Positions 18,230 to 26,709 are shown, numbered from the stretch's first letter. The stretch is DNA of 64,000 nucleotides from CAVPDE01 sp963707125 (GCA_963707125.1 CAVPOU010000001.1:1-64000), one strand, 5' to 3'. Numbers and translations are program-made. The notes: generated by a model from the letters alone, not told the origin.

Positions 18230-19552
18230 ATGATCAAATACACTGTTTCTATCGTGCGATATGAGAAACCCTTGGAGTCTGTCGCGAGAGCCGTTGCTCT
18301 CTCTCACGGCCTGGACCATTTGCCTACCCAGGCCAAGGTTTTTATAAAGCCCAACATTGTCTTCTGGACCAAAGCGGTTCCTTTTCCCAAGTGGGGGGTC
18401 ATCACCACTTCTCGCGTTGTGGAGGACATGGTTGTTCTCCTCAAGGAAAAGGGGATCGATGACATCACCATCGGGGAAGGCTCTGTCATCTCAAAACCGA
18501 AGGATCTGGAAACCCCTGCTCACGCCTTCAAAACCCTCGGCTATGAAGTTCTTAAGAAACGGTATGGTGTAAAATATTTCAACACCTTCGAAAGACCCTT
18601 CGAGAAAGTCCATGTGGGTGAAGGAATCACGCTGAACTTCAACCGGGACATTCTGAAAAGTGACTTTGTCGTCAACCTGCCTGTCTTGAAGACCCACAGC
18701 CAGACCGTGGTCAGCCTCGGCATCAAGAATCTCAAGGGGACTATCGACATCCCGTCGAGAAAGAAGTGCCATAACGCAACCCCTGGGCTGGATCTTCACC
18801 GCATGGTCTCGAAGCTCTTCCTCCCCATGCCGCCCATGTTTACGCTTCTGGACGGGATCTATTCGCAGGAGCGTGGACCGAACGTGGACGGTCAGGCCAG
18901 AAGTAGCAATCTCCTTGTGGCCTCCTCCGACGTTTTGTCGGCCGATATGGTTGGTGCCAAGGTCTTGGGCATTGAACCGACCAACGTCCCCCATCTGGTT
19001 CATGCTGCTCAAGCCCTGCATCGGCCTGTGAACTTGTCTGACGTGGAAATCGTTGGCGAGCGCATAGACGATGTGGCCTCGGCCCATGAGTCGAGCTTCC
19101 CCTACAATGAGGACGGCACATTACCCACGGCCATGGAAAAGAGAGGGATCAAGGGAGTATCCTACCCCAAATATGATCTGACGATTTGCACCTATTGTGC
19201 GGGGCTGACCAGAGTGATGCTGATAGCCATCGCACGGGCCTGGAAGGGAGCACCCTTTGATGATGTGGAAATCTTAACAGGGAAGATCATGCAGGCTGCA
19301 CCGGGCAAAAAGAAAACCCTGTTGCTTGGGAAGTGCATTTATGAGGCCAACAAGAACAACCCTCACATTCGGGAAATGATCGCTATCAAAGGTTGCCCTC
19401 CCTCTCCCCAATCTATTTTCAAAGCCCTTCATCAGGCGGGGATAGAAGCCGATCCGGATCTCTTCGAACATATGGACAGGGCAATGGGAATCCATATGAA
19501 GAAATACCAGGGAAAACCGGAATTCGACGAGTCGTTTTTTCGAATCGCTTGA
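18230..19552 (+). CDS. DUF362 domain protein
   Basis: A 440-residue protein of the DUF362 family. The hallmark is NLPVLKTHSQTVVSLGIKNL (residues about 147-166), preceded by VFIKPNIVFW and followed by an LLDGIYSQERGP segment. Two cysteines appear as CTYC (about residue 322), but no 4Fe-4S ferredoxin domain, which many DUF362 proteins carry, is present. The biochemical function of this family is not established. It sits between the thiolase and enoyl-CoA hydratase genes of the catabolic island. The start at 18230 has GAGGG 14 bases upstream. Confidence 0.85.
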   Translation: MIKYTVSIVRYEKPLESVARAVALSHGLDHLPTQAKVFIKPNIVFWTKAVPFPKWGVITTSRVVEDMVVLLKEKGIDDITIGEGSVISKPKDLETPAHAFKTLGYEVLKKRYGVKYFNTFERPFEKVHVGEGITLNFNRDILKSDFVVNLPVLKTHSQTVVSLGIKNLKGTIDIPSRKKCHNATPGLDLHRMVSKLFLPMPPMFTLLDGIYSQERGPNVDGQARSSNLLVASSDVLSADMVGAKVLGIEPTNVPHLVHAAQALHRPVNLSDVEIVGERIDDVASAHESSFPYNEDGTLPTAMEKRGIKGVSYPKYDLTICTYCAGLTRVMLIAIARAWKGAPFDDVEILTGKIMQAAPGKKKTLLLGKCIYEANKNNPHIREMIAIKGCPPSPQSIFKALHQAGIEADPDLFEHMDRAMGIHMKKYQGKPEFDESFFRIA

Positions 19553-19617
19553 TCCATGTCGAATGGATCCTTTGCAATCTTGATAAACGCGCAAAAGATC
19601 AAAAAATGACTTCTTCC

Positions 19618-19695
19618 GTCATTCCGGCGAAAGCCGGAATCCAGTGAAATGATCAAGTCAAAAACCTTCTGGACCCCGGCTTTCGCCGGGGTGAC
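19618..19695. repeat. palindromic intergenic repeat, copy 2
   Basis: Same family as 2235-2303: arm GTCATTCCGGCGAAAGCCGG at the left and CCCCGGCTTTCGCCGGGGTG at the right, flanking a 30-base centre. Each arm is itself a hairpin. Confidence 0.75.
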
Positions 19696-19747
19696 GGCTT
19701 CATAAACGCTCATGATCGGTATGTTGGTCGCCCCACGCATCCAAATG

Positions 19748-19833
19748 TAGGGGCGCACTTTACTCGTCGCGCCATAGCCTTGGCGAAGGCGGACGTGCGC
19801 CCGCAACGGGCGGGGATTAACCCCGCCCCCTAC
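19748..19833. repeat. GTAGGGG...CCCCTAC element with two inner hairpins
   Basis: The ends GTAGGGG and CCCCTAC pair. Inside are GCGCAC...GTGCGC and GGGCGGGGATTAACCCCGCC, giving a three-way junction on paper. The same plan occurs at 51872-51923. It lies 43 bases upstream of the enoyl-CoA hydratase gene. Confidence 0.65.
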
Positions 19834-19875
19834 TGAAATACGACGCAGTCGGATTTCAGAAAGAGAGGAATATTC

Positions 19876-20736
19876 ATGGAATTGACTCAGACGCGGTATG
19901 AGGTTGAAAAAGGTATTGCAACCGTCACGCTTTCTCGACCGGATAAAATGAACGCCCTCACGCAAACCATGCGAAAGGAGTTGATCGAGATCTTTATGGC
20001 CGCAGATCAGGATGATTCGGTCCGTGTGGTCGTGGTGAAGGGCGCAGGCAAGGCTTTCTGCGCCGGAGCCGATCTGTCCTCCGGGGGTTCCGCTTTTGAC
20101 CGGACCATCCAAGAGGGTCGAAAAGTGAGCATTGACGAACATCGAGACGGAGGCGGCCAGATTGCTCTCGCCATTTTCAGATGCCGAAAACCTGTGATTG
20201 CGGCAATCAACGGGCATGCCGTCGGCGTGGGCATAACCATGACGCTGCCCATGGACATCCGAATCGTCTCAGAGGATGCGAAGATCGGGTTTGTCTTTAC
20301 CAGGCGCGGTGTTGTCCCCGAGGCATGCTCATCGTGGTTTCTGCCGCGAATCGTAGGGGTTTCCAAGGCGGCTGAATGGATCTATACGGGACGTGTGTTT
20401 CGCGCCTCGGAAGAGGCGAAATCCGGCCTTTTTAATTATGTAGTGCCGCAGGAGAGGGTATTCGACAAGGCGATGACGATCGCAAGAGAGATAGCGGAAA
20501 ACACGTCCGCGGTTTCCGTTGCACTCAGCAAGGCGCTTTTATGGCATGGCCTTGCGGAAGGGGATCCGCAATCGGTCCATCTCATCGACTCGCGCTGTTT
20601 CTATTGGATGGGCCACCAAAAGGATTCACACGAGGGAGTTGAAAGTTTTTTGGAGAAAAAGCCGCCGAAATTTGCCATGAAAGTCTCCAGTGACATGCCT
20701 GATTTCTACCCCTGGTGGAAAGAACCAAAAGTTTAG
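19876..20736 (+). CDS. enoyl-CoA hydratase / crotonase family protein
   Basis: A 286-residue crotonase. CoA-binding segments are AFCAGADLSS and AAINGHAVGVGITMTLPMDI. The catalytic region reads GVVPEACSSWFLPRIVG with a glutamate at the second catalytic position, but the first catalytic glutamate is replaced in the GVGIT segment (where classical hydratases have GGxxE). This is seen in many crotonase homologues of uncertain reaction. So it may be a hydratase, an isomerase or another crotonase-type activity. GAGG lies 9 bases before the ATG. It is probably co-transcribed with the broken reductase behind it. Confidence 0.88.
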   Translation: MELTQTRYEVEKGIATVTLSRPDKMNALTQTMRKELIEIFMAADQDDSVRVVVVKGAGKAFCAGADLSSGGSAFDRTIQEGRKVSIDEHRDGGGQIALAIFRCRKPVIAAINGHAVGVGITMTLPMDIRIVSEDAKIGFVFTRRGVVPEACSSWFLPRIVGVSKAAEWIYTGRVFRASEEAKSGLFNYVVPQERVFDKAMTIAREIAENTSAVSVALSKALLWHGLAEGDPQSVHLIDSRCFYWMGHQKDSHEGVESFLEKKPPKFAMKVSSDMPDFYPWWKEPKV

Positions 20737-20760
20737 AAAAGATATAAGGATGACCGGACA

Positions 20761-20950
20761 TGAGACTCAAGAACAAAATCGCTGTTGTGACGGGAGCCGG
20801 ACGGGGAATCGGTGAAAGCATTGCCATTCGCTTAGCAGAGTAAGGAGCAAAATTGATCACCAATGACGTGAACGAAGCGGATGCGAATCACACGGTTAAG
20901 ACGATGAAGAACAAAGGCAGCCAGGCAATGTCCGTGATCGCCAGTGGAGC
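20761..20950 (+). pseudogene. truncated short-chain dehydrogenase remnant
   Basis: Starting at the ATG, MRLKNKIAVVTGAGRGIGES matches the N-terminal NAD(P)-binding TGxxxGIG motif of short-chain dehydrogenases. A TAA stop at 20841-20843 interrupts it after IRLAE. The same frame then continues with GAKLITNDVNEADANHTVKT, the expected second strand and helix, and similarity ends near 20950 where the converging ketosynthase gene finishes. Only about 63 of the usual 250 codons remain. Confidence 0.8.
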
Positions 20951-20951
20951 C

Positions 20952-22316
20952 TCATCGGTATTCGCGGAGAACAAGGACGGCGTTGTGGCCGCCGAAGCCG
21001 AAGGACTGGGAAAGGCCGGTCCGGATGGGGTAGGAGTCCACGCGAGTGACGAAATTCAGATCCTTCATGGGATTTTCGAGGTTTCTGCAAAGGTGGGTTG
21101 TCTTGTGATGAATGCTAAGGGCTGTAACCAGGGCCTCTATCGCTCCCGAAGCTCCCAGAGTGTGCCCGATGAGGGATTTCGTGGAATTGATGAGAACCTT
21201 CTTGCCGAAGACCTTTTCGATGACTGCCGTTTCTGTCTCGTCATTCAAACGGGTCCCGGTTCCATGGGCATTGATGTAATCGATTTCCTCTTCTGATATC
21301 CCCGCGTCGGCAAAGGCGAGCTGGAGCATCCGCGTGATCTGGGTGCCGCTGCTCTCCATCATCATGATGTTGAAGCTGTCGCACGTCTCCGCATATCCGA
21401 GGATCTCGGCATAGATCTTTGCACCGCGTTCCTGAGCGTGTTCCAGATTTTCAATGACGAAGACCGCTCCCCCTCCTTCGCTGAAGAGAAAACCGGTTCG
21501 GTCCTTGTCAAAGGGGCGATTTGCCTTATCAGGATCCTGATTGTTGTTGGCCAGGGCTCTTACCGCATCAAATCCTGCAAATACGCCGCCATAATCATCG
21601 CGCAGATACTCCACTCCACCCACAAGAGCCGCATCCAGTTCACCGGATCTCACGGCTTTGAACCCGTAGCCTATGGCCACTGTTCCGGAAGCACAGGCAG
21701 CGCAGTAAGCGTTGTTGTTTCCGCACAGGTTGAATTTGATGCCCACATTGGCGGAGCAGGCATTGGGCATAGTCATCGCGACTGCGAAAGGATTGAACCG
21801 CCTCGGATACAGCATCCTTTCCTGGACCTGCTTGAGGATCTCTCCGGCAGGGTGATCGGCAAGCTGGGCGCTCGCTTTGGCAAGCATTTCCTTTTGACGA
21901 AGGAGGAGTTGGTAGCTGTAGCAGGAGGCAAAGGTGCTCAGCCCTCCAATCCCCGTGCCCATAAAAACGCCGGCCCTGTCTTTATTCACGGAGGATATGG
22001 AATAGGTGTTTCGCTTCCGGTCCAGCATGGTATACTCAAGCCCCGCCGAATCCAGGGCTTGAAAACTGCAGGCGATTGCGATCAGAGTCGAGGGATCCAG
22101 CTGCTTTTCTTCGATCCGGCCGATTCCATAGCTGGAATAATCAATGGCAGGTAAGGGAGACCAGATCTGGGAATGGAAATCCCCATAGTGAAACCAGTGG
22201 TCAGGAATTCTTTCGACCCTGGCTTTCGCCTCGAGACAACTCTTCCAGAAATCATCGGGATTCTGCCCAATCGCCGAGATGACACCCAATCCAGTGATGA
22301 CGACTCGTCTTCTCAT
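20952..22316 (-). CDS. 3-oxoacyl-ACP synthase (ketosynthase) with N-terminal insert
   Basis: A 454-residue KAS-II/FabF-like condensing enzyme that elongates an acyl chain on ACP with malonyl-ACP. The triad is complete: C208 in AACASG, H351 in NAHGTGT and H385 in IGHTLGASG, with the conserved K380. It is about 40 residues longer than FabF; the excess lies in residues 40-160 (WFHYGDFHSQIWSPLPAIDY and NTYSISSVNKDRAGVF regions). The gene starts 4 bases after the acyl carrier protein gene, so enzyme and carrier are a dedicated pair. A specialised fatty-acyl or polyene product rather than bulk fatty acids is inferred. Confidence 0.92.
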   Translation of the reverse strand: MRRRVVITGLGVISAIGQNPDDFWKSCLEAKARVERIPDHWFHYGDFHSQIWSPLPAIDYSSYGIGRIEEKQLDPSTLIAIACSFQALDSAGLEYTMLDRKRNTYSISSVNKDRAGVFMGTGIGGLSTFASCYSYQLLLRQKEMLAKASAQLADHPAGEILKQVQERMLYPRRFNPFAVAMTMPNACSANVGIKFNLCGNNNAYCAACASGTVAIGYGFKAVRSGELDAALVGGVEYLRDDYGGVFAGFDAVRALANNNQDPDKANRPFDKDRTGFLFSEGGGAVFVIENLEHAQERGAKIYAEILGYAETCDSFNIMMMESSGTQITRMLQLAFADAGISEEEIDYINAHGTGTRLNDETETAVIEKVFGKKVLINSTKSLIGHTLGASGAIEALVTALSIHHKTTHLCRNLENPMKDLNFVTRVDSYPIRTGLSQSFGFGGHNAVLVLREYR

Positions 22317-22320
22317 GGGT

Positions 22321-22587
22321 TTAGGCCGAAGGTGCTTTCTCTTCCATGGACAGAATGTATTTCACGGCATCTTCCACGCTGACGAGTTTCTCCGCATCCT
22401 CGTCCGGAATTCTTTTGTCAAAGGCATCCTCAAACTCCATGAGCAAAGTGATGATATCCAGAGACTCAGCCTTCAGATCATCCATGAATTTTGTCTGCAA
22501 AGAGATCTGGCTCTCCTCCACTTTGAATACTTCTGCTACGACCTTTCTCACTTTTTCGAAGACCATATCTTGTGTCAATTGCGCCAT
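22321..22587 (-). CDS. acyl carrier protein
   Basis: An 88-residue acidic four-helix carrier. The phosphopantetheine serine is S42 in DDLKAESLDI (DSL in most ACPs, ESL here). GAAAGGTGA precedes the ATG. It is directly upstream of the ketosynthase and probably its specific carrier. About ten C-terminal residues beyond the last helix (MEEKAPSA) are a non-conserved tail. Confidence 0.93.
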   Translation of the reverse strand: MAQLTQDMVFEKVRKVVAEVFKVEESQISLQTKFMDDLKAESLDIITLLMEFEDAFDKRIPDEDAEKLVSVEDAVKYILSMEEKAPSA

Positions 22588-22680
22588 ACCGAATCACCTT
22601 TCTTTTTTGAATGAATATCCCCAACGCAGGCCTTTGGCCACAACCGAACCATTTATCATTTAACATTTTCCATTGTTCAT

Positions 22681-22858
22681 TTACACAAAGCAAATGATCA
22701 AAATCCAATGCCCAATGTTCAAAACAGAAACCCACGTGGTGCACGGTTTTGGTCGTTTGAATTTGGATCATTGGATATTGCCCTTCGACGTGGCTCAGGG
22801 TGGTGAGCTGGTCGAACCATTTCGGATTTCGTGCTTCGGATTTCGAATTTTCAACTTC
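22681..22858. repeat. composite intergenic repeat, copy 2 (inverted)
   Basis: The reverse complement carries the GAAATCCGAAGCACGAAATC core, a nested palindrome (GGTTCGACCAGCTCACCACC with its complement arm) and the CAATATCCAATGA words. Bases 22768-22848 are identical, in reverse complement, to 53511-53591 over 81 bases. Confidence 0.85.
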
Positions 22859-22931
22859 TTTGCAAATGGCATCGAAGTCTCAGTGTAATACTCTAATGAT
22901 GCGCCATTCGCCCCGCCATTCCGAGGAAGCT

Positions 22932-23609
22932 TCACAGGGGCCTGCGCCAGCCTGATTTCAGGTCTGCCTCTGCGTGGGCTTCCAGCATGAGGCTCTCCAC
23001 TTGCTTTCGGAGTTCCTCCAGTTGCTCTGGACGGGTTCCCCTTGGAACAGGGAAGGGGTCTCCCCACCGGATGGTCACTTTGCTAAAGGGCTTGGGCACC
23101 AGGAACCGATCCCAGCTTCTCATCACCCACGCCTTTTCAGCAGATATGATGATCGGAAATATGGGTGCACCGGTGACTTGAGCCATGGCCATGAGTCCAG
23201 GTTTGATAACCCCCTTGGGCCCGGTAGGCCCGTCTACAATATGGATGACGCCAGGGTTTTTCTTGAGCGCTCTTAGAATGGCCATCAAGGCGTCCCTGCC
23301 CCCTCGCGTGCTTGATCCCCTGACAGGCACAAGCCCGAGCCGGGAAGCGAGAGATGCGATCAGCTCCCCGTCTCTGCTCTGGCTGATCATCACGATGGGC
23401 TTGAAGTTCCTGAATTTGGTGACATACGCCAGAGCAGGGAGAAAGCGTTGATGAAAGACCGCGGCGATCACCCGTCCATATTTTGAAAATTGCTTATGAG
23501 CGGCTTCCTCTCCAACGACCCTCACTCTCAGAAAAGAAAGGTAGAGCCTCAAAAGATAATAGCATAAGGGAACCAGACGGTATTTGAGTAAGGTCTGGGC
23601 AATCGCCAA
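22932..23609 (-). CDS. DUF374 lysophospholipid acyltransferase family protein
   Basis: A 225-residue membrane-associated acyltransferase homologue. A hydrophobic N-terminal segment (VPLCYYLLRLYLSFLRVRVV) anchors it. FHQRFLPALA takes the place of the HX4D motif, as in DUF374 proteins. SQSRDGELIASLASRLGLVP and IVDGPTGPKGVIKPGLMAMA are the substrate-binding motifs of that family. Relatives acylate lipid A or phospholipid precursors. It lies upstream of the ACP-ketosynthase pair on the same strand (345-base gap filled by a repeat), so a shared role in making and attaching an unusual acyl chain is possible. Confidence 0.85.
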   Translation of the reverse strand: MAIAQTLLKYRLVPLCYYLLRLYLSFLRVRVVGEEAAHKQFSKYGRVIAAVFHQRFLPALAYVTKFRNFKPIVMISQSRDGELIASLASRLGLVPVRGSSTRGGRDALMAILRALKKNPGVIHIVDGPTGPKGVIKPGLMAMAQVTGAPIFPIIISAEKAWVMRSWDRFLVPKPFSKVTIRWGDPFPVPRGTRPEQLEELRKQVESLMLEAHAEADLKSGWRRPL

Positions 23610-23991
23610 AACAAGGACTCCTCGCCCTCCTCATTGCTTGGAGACAGCGCCTTAACCGGGAGAAGGGCCTGCTGATTCGGGAATAATTCTGCACAATATA
23701 CCACAAAGTTTCCAGGATTCAAGAGAGATAGCCGAATACCCCTACAGGAAAAAACCGACGGATTCAACCAAAAAGACGCATGAAAAAGCGATAGACACAG
23801 GCCGGAGCAGGATGATATAAATCGTCTCGAAATAGTATTGACGGATCGCTCCCCCTCACCCCAACCCTCTCCCCCAATCTTGGGGGAGAGGGCAGGGTGA
23901 GGGGGTTTATGCGTGTCAAGACAAATGTGGGAATCTTCATGAGTTACCTGCCGAACAGTTTCAGGAACGTATTCTTGAAAAGGATTTCGCC
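23610..23991. other. intergenic region between divergent genes
   Basis: This 382-base gap separates the acyltransferase (left, minus strand) from the heptose kinase (right, plus strand) and must hold both promoters, but I see no clear consensus boxes. It contains the C/G-rich palindrome at 23851-23905, and AAAAGGAT just before the kinase start is the ribosome site. Confidence 0.5.
23851..23905. repeat. C/G-rich hairpin repeat, copy 2
   Basis: CCCCCTCACCC at the left pairs with GGGTGAGGGGG at the right; an inner CTCTCCCCC/GGGGGAGAG pair closes a short loop (AATCTT). It is a long hairpin of the same type as 6846-6886. Confidence 0.75.
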
Positions 23992-25014
23992 ATGATGATC
24001 AGACAAATCGGTTTTGACTTAGATCCGGGCTCCCTCGCCAGAACCATTGACGAGTTCCCGAGAACCCGGGTCTTGGTCATCGGAGATATCATCATGGATG
24101 AATACATCTGGGGGGATGTGTCTCGAATCTCTCCGGAGGCGCCTGTACCGGTGGTCGATGTGAAGCGTGAGACCAAGATGCTGGGCGGTGCCGGAAATGT
24201 GTTGAGCAACATTGCTTCCCTGGGCGGTGAAGCGATCCTGTGCGGAGTCGTGGGGGATGATTCCACGGGCCGGCAGGTGATGAAGATGGTCAAGAACCTA
24301 GGGGTCTCCACGGAAGGAATTCTTCAGGAGCCGAACAGACCGACCACGATCAAAACAAGGATTGTTGCTCAGCACCAGCAGGTCGTGCGGTTTGACCGGG
24401 AAAGCCGAACACAGATCCGCACGGAGAGTGTTCAGAGACTGCTCGGTTTCGTGAGCAAAATGCAAAAGGACATCCATGCGATTGTGGTGTCGGATTACGC
24501 CAAAGGTGTGATCTCTCCCCAACTGATGAAGGGTCTAAGAGACCTGGTCGCCGATTCAGGCATTGTCCTAGGAGTTGATCCCAAAAAGAACAACTTCGCC
24601 CTTTACAAGGGCATTGATGTCATCACTCCCAATCATCATGAGGCAAGCGCCTTCTCCGGGATTGAGATAGTGAATGATGAAAGCCTGGTGCGTGCAGGGA
24701 AGCAGATCCTTCGTGATCTGAAGTGCCGCTCTGTTTTGATTACCCAGGGCAAGGATGGGATGACCCTCTTTGAAAAGAAGGGGGATCCCACGCACATTCC
24801 GACGGTGGCGAGGAAAGTGTTTGACGTGACAGGAGCCGGCGATACGGTGATCAGCACGTTCTGCCTGGGACTGGCCGCTGGAATGGATCTCAAAGCAGCT
24901 GCGATCATCTCGAATTTTGCAGCCGGCATTGTTGTGGGAGAGGTTGGTACGTCCACGGTCAAAGCCGAGGATCTCAAGAAAGTGATGTTCGAAAGGCTGA
25001 GAAAAAGCCTGTGA
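23992..25014 (+). CDS. hldA: D-glycero-beta-D-manno-heptose-7-phosphate kinase (HldE domain I type)
   Basis: A 340-residue PfkB-family sugar kinase. It matches the kinase half of HldE/RfaE: VLVIGDIIMDEYIWGDVSRI, SPEAPVPVV, MLGGAGNVLSNIASLGG, FDRESR and the ATP-site VTGAGDTVIST. The nucleotidyltransferase half is absent, so this is the stand-alone kinase used in ADP-heptose synthesis for LPS core. This marks the organism as an LPS-bearing diderm. Its stop overlaps the GTG start of the DUF4416 gene, a pairing that suggests co-translation. Confidence 0.93.
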   Translation: MMIRQIGFDLDPGSLARTIDEFPRTRVLVIGDIIMDEYIWGDVSRISPEAPVPVVDVKRETKMLGGAGNVLSNIASLGGEAILCGVVGDDSTGRQVMKMVKNLGVSTEGILQEPNRPTTIKTRIVAQHQQVVRFDRESRTQIRTESVQRLLGFVSKMQKDIHAIVVSDYAKGVISPQLMKGLRDLVADSGIVLGVDPKKNNFALYKGIDVITPNHHEASAFSGIEIVNDESLVRAGKQILRDLKCRSVLITQGKDGMTLFEKKGDPTHIPTVARKVFDVTGAGDTVISTFCLGLAAGMDLKAAAIISNFAAGIVVGEVGTSTVKAEDLKKVMFERLRKSL

Positions 25015-25544
25015 GCACGGCGAAAGAAGCAGATGACGTCAAGCTCATGGCGAGCCTCTTTTCCCCTGAGGAGAAAATCCTCGAAGAAGTCATCCTGGAC
25101 CTCCAGGGGATATGCGGTTCAACGGACTGGGTGAGCCCCCCTTTCTTTTTCGACAGAACAAGGTATTATGAAAAAGAGATGGGCGGGCCTCTTCATCGAC
25201 GGTTTCTCTCTTTCAAGAATCTCATCCGGCCTGAGACCATCGTGGACATTAAGCTTCAGACCAATGAGATCGAGAAAAGATATGTTCAGGAGGGCAAGCG
25301 GAGGGTCAACATCGACCCAGGCTATATTGCTTTGGAGAGGCTGGTTCTCGCCACAGGAAAGAACTACACTCACCGCATCTATCTCTCGAAAGGGATCTAC
25401 GCGGACTTGACCCTGGTCTTTCACCAGGGGAGTTTTCAAGCCCTGGCATGGACCTACAGAGACTATGCGGACACGGTGGTTATCGGCACCTTCAACGAAA
25501 TCAGAGAGCGTTACAAAAACCAGCTCCGCGGGCTGAGCGAATGA
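25011..25544 (+). CDS. DUF4416 family protein
   Basis: A 177-residue protein that I assign to DUF4416 from its ASLFSPEEKILEEVILDLQ start, the SPPFFFDRTRYYEKEMG motif, NIDPGYIALERLVLATGKNY and the conserved TYRDYADTV end. The function is unknown. It starts with GTG overlapping the heptose kinase stop by four bases, so a link to envelope or heptose metabolism is plausible by context only. Confidence 0.85.
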   Translation: MSTAKEADDVKLMASLFSPEEKILEEVILDLQGICGSTDWVSPPFFFDRTRYYEKEMGGPLHRRFLSFKNLIRPETIVDIKLQTNEIEKRYVQEGKRRVNIDPGYIALERLVLATGKNYTHRIYLSKGIYADLTLVFHQGSFQALAWTYRDYADTVVIGTFNEIRERYKNQLRGLSE

Positions 25545-25616
25545 GGCGGCCCAAAATCATGGACATTCACCACTGAGGCACGGAGGGCACAGAGATAAGC
25601 ATGATGCAGCTTCCTC

Positions 25617-25745
25617 CCCTGGCTCAAGACATCCCGAAGTGAGGGATGCCCAGTGCCTGGGCACTGGGACAGGGGAGGGCAGACAGTTAAAAAATGTGCT
25701 AGCTTATTTTTTCACTGTCGGCCCTCCTGATATCTTGAGCCAGGG
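25617..25745. repeat. large three-way-junction element
   Basis: The outer arms CCCTGGCTCAAGACATC (25617-25633) and GATATCTTGAGCCAGGG (25729-25745) pair at 16 of 17 positions. Inside are two hairpins: CCCAGTGCC/GGCACTGGG (25649-25668) and a long one spanning 25674-25727 (GGAGGGC, GACAGT, AAAAAAT paired with their complements around GCTAGC). It is non-coding and lies between the DUF4416 and yicC genes. Its role is unknown. Confidence 0.8.
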
Positions 25746-25816
25746 CGTTTTCTCTGCGTACTCTGTGTCTCTAGCGACCCTTCTGAGGGGAGCGGGTGGT
25801 GAGAGAGGAGATAAAA

Positions 25817-26698
25817 TTGATTAAGAGCATGACCGGTTTTGGCCGGGGAGAAGCGGTTCTAAACGGCAGAAGGTTTATTGCAGAGATCAAGACGGTCAAC
25901 AACAGGCACCGAGACCTGGTTGTCCGTTTGCCCCGAACGCTTCAGGCCATCGAGGATGAGGTGAGGAGCCAGATTTCAGCGGTGATCAAAAGAGGTCGAG
26001 TCGAAGTGAGCCTTCAGATGGAGAAGGAGGGCGTGGAACTGGAGTATGACCTGGAACTCAACCTCCCCCTCGTTCGATCCTATCTTCGAATTTTCAAACT
26101 ATTGAGCGAGGAGTTCGGCCTCGACGGAAAGGTGAGGCCGGACGATCTCTGCCAGATGAAAGATGTTCTCCTGGTCAAGCCGGAGGAGCTTGACCTTGCT
26201 GCGGCAAAAGAAGCGTTCCGCGAAGCCGTAGGTCATGCTCTGGACGCTTGTGATTCCATGAGGATCCAGGAAGGAAGAGCCTTGAAGGAAGATTTCCTCA
26301 AGAGACTGGCTTTGATCGAGGACCATCTGAAAGAAGTCGGAAACAGGGCCGGCTCGGTTGTTGAAGACTACAAGCGGAGATTGAGGCAAAGAGTGGAACA
26401 GGTGTCACAGGGTATCCCCATCGAGGAGAACCGGCTGATCCAGGAGGTTGCCATTTTCGCAGACCGGTGCGATATCACCGAGGAACTTGTGCGCGCAAAA
26501 AGCCATCTGGAGCAGTTTCGATCATACCTTTCCCCGGAGGATGCTGTGGGGCGACGGCTGGATTTTCTTTTGCAGGAGATCAACCGGGAGATTACGACGA
26601 TGAGCGCAAAGGCTTCGGATTCCAAGATCTCGGCCAGGGGCGTGGAGATCAAGGCGGAACTGGAAAAGGTGCGGGAACAGGTCCAGAATGTGGAGTAA
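25817..26698 (+). CDS. YicC family endoribonuclease
   Basis: A 293-residue YicC-type protein, the family recently recognised as a manganese-dependent endoribonuclease. The start IKSMTGFGRGEA is invariant in the family; it follows a TTG codon at 25817 with GGAG 8 bases upstream, so TTG is the likely start although the frame opens at a GTG at 25796. NNRHRDLVVRLPR and the C-terminal DUF1732 segment (GRRLDFLLQEINREITTMSA; VEIKAELEKVREQVQNVE) are complete. It heads a yicC-remA-gmk cluster, a common arrangement. Confidence 0.93.
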   Translation: MIKSMTGFGRGEAVLNGRRFIAEIKTVNNRHRDLVVRLPRTLQAIEDEVRSQISAVIKRGRVEVSLQMEKEGVELEYDLELNLPLVRSYLRIFKLLSEEFGLDGKVRPDDLCQMKDVLLVKPEELDLAAAKEAFREAVGHALDACDSMRIQEGRALKEDFLKRLALIEDHLKEVGNRAGSVVEDYKRRLRQRVEQVSQGIPIEENRLIQEVAIFADRCDITEELVRAKSHLEQFRSYLSPEDAVGRRLDFLLQEINREITTMSAKASDSKISARGVEIKAELEKVREQVQNVE

Positions 26699-26709
26699 GG
26701 GGGATGGGC

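Noticed and set aside
25561..25790. Possible tRNA-like or riboswitch fold before yicC
   Set aside because: The fold is a simple three-way inverted repeat without tRNA invariant bases or any known riboswitch core; it is listed as a structured element instead.
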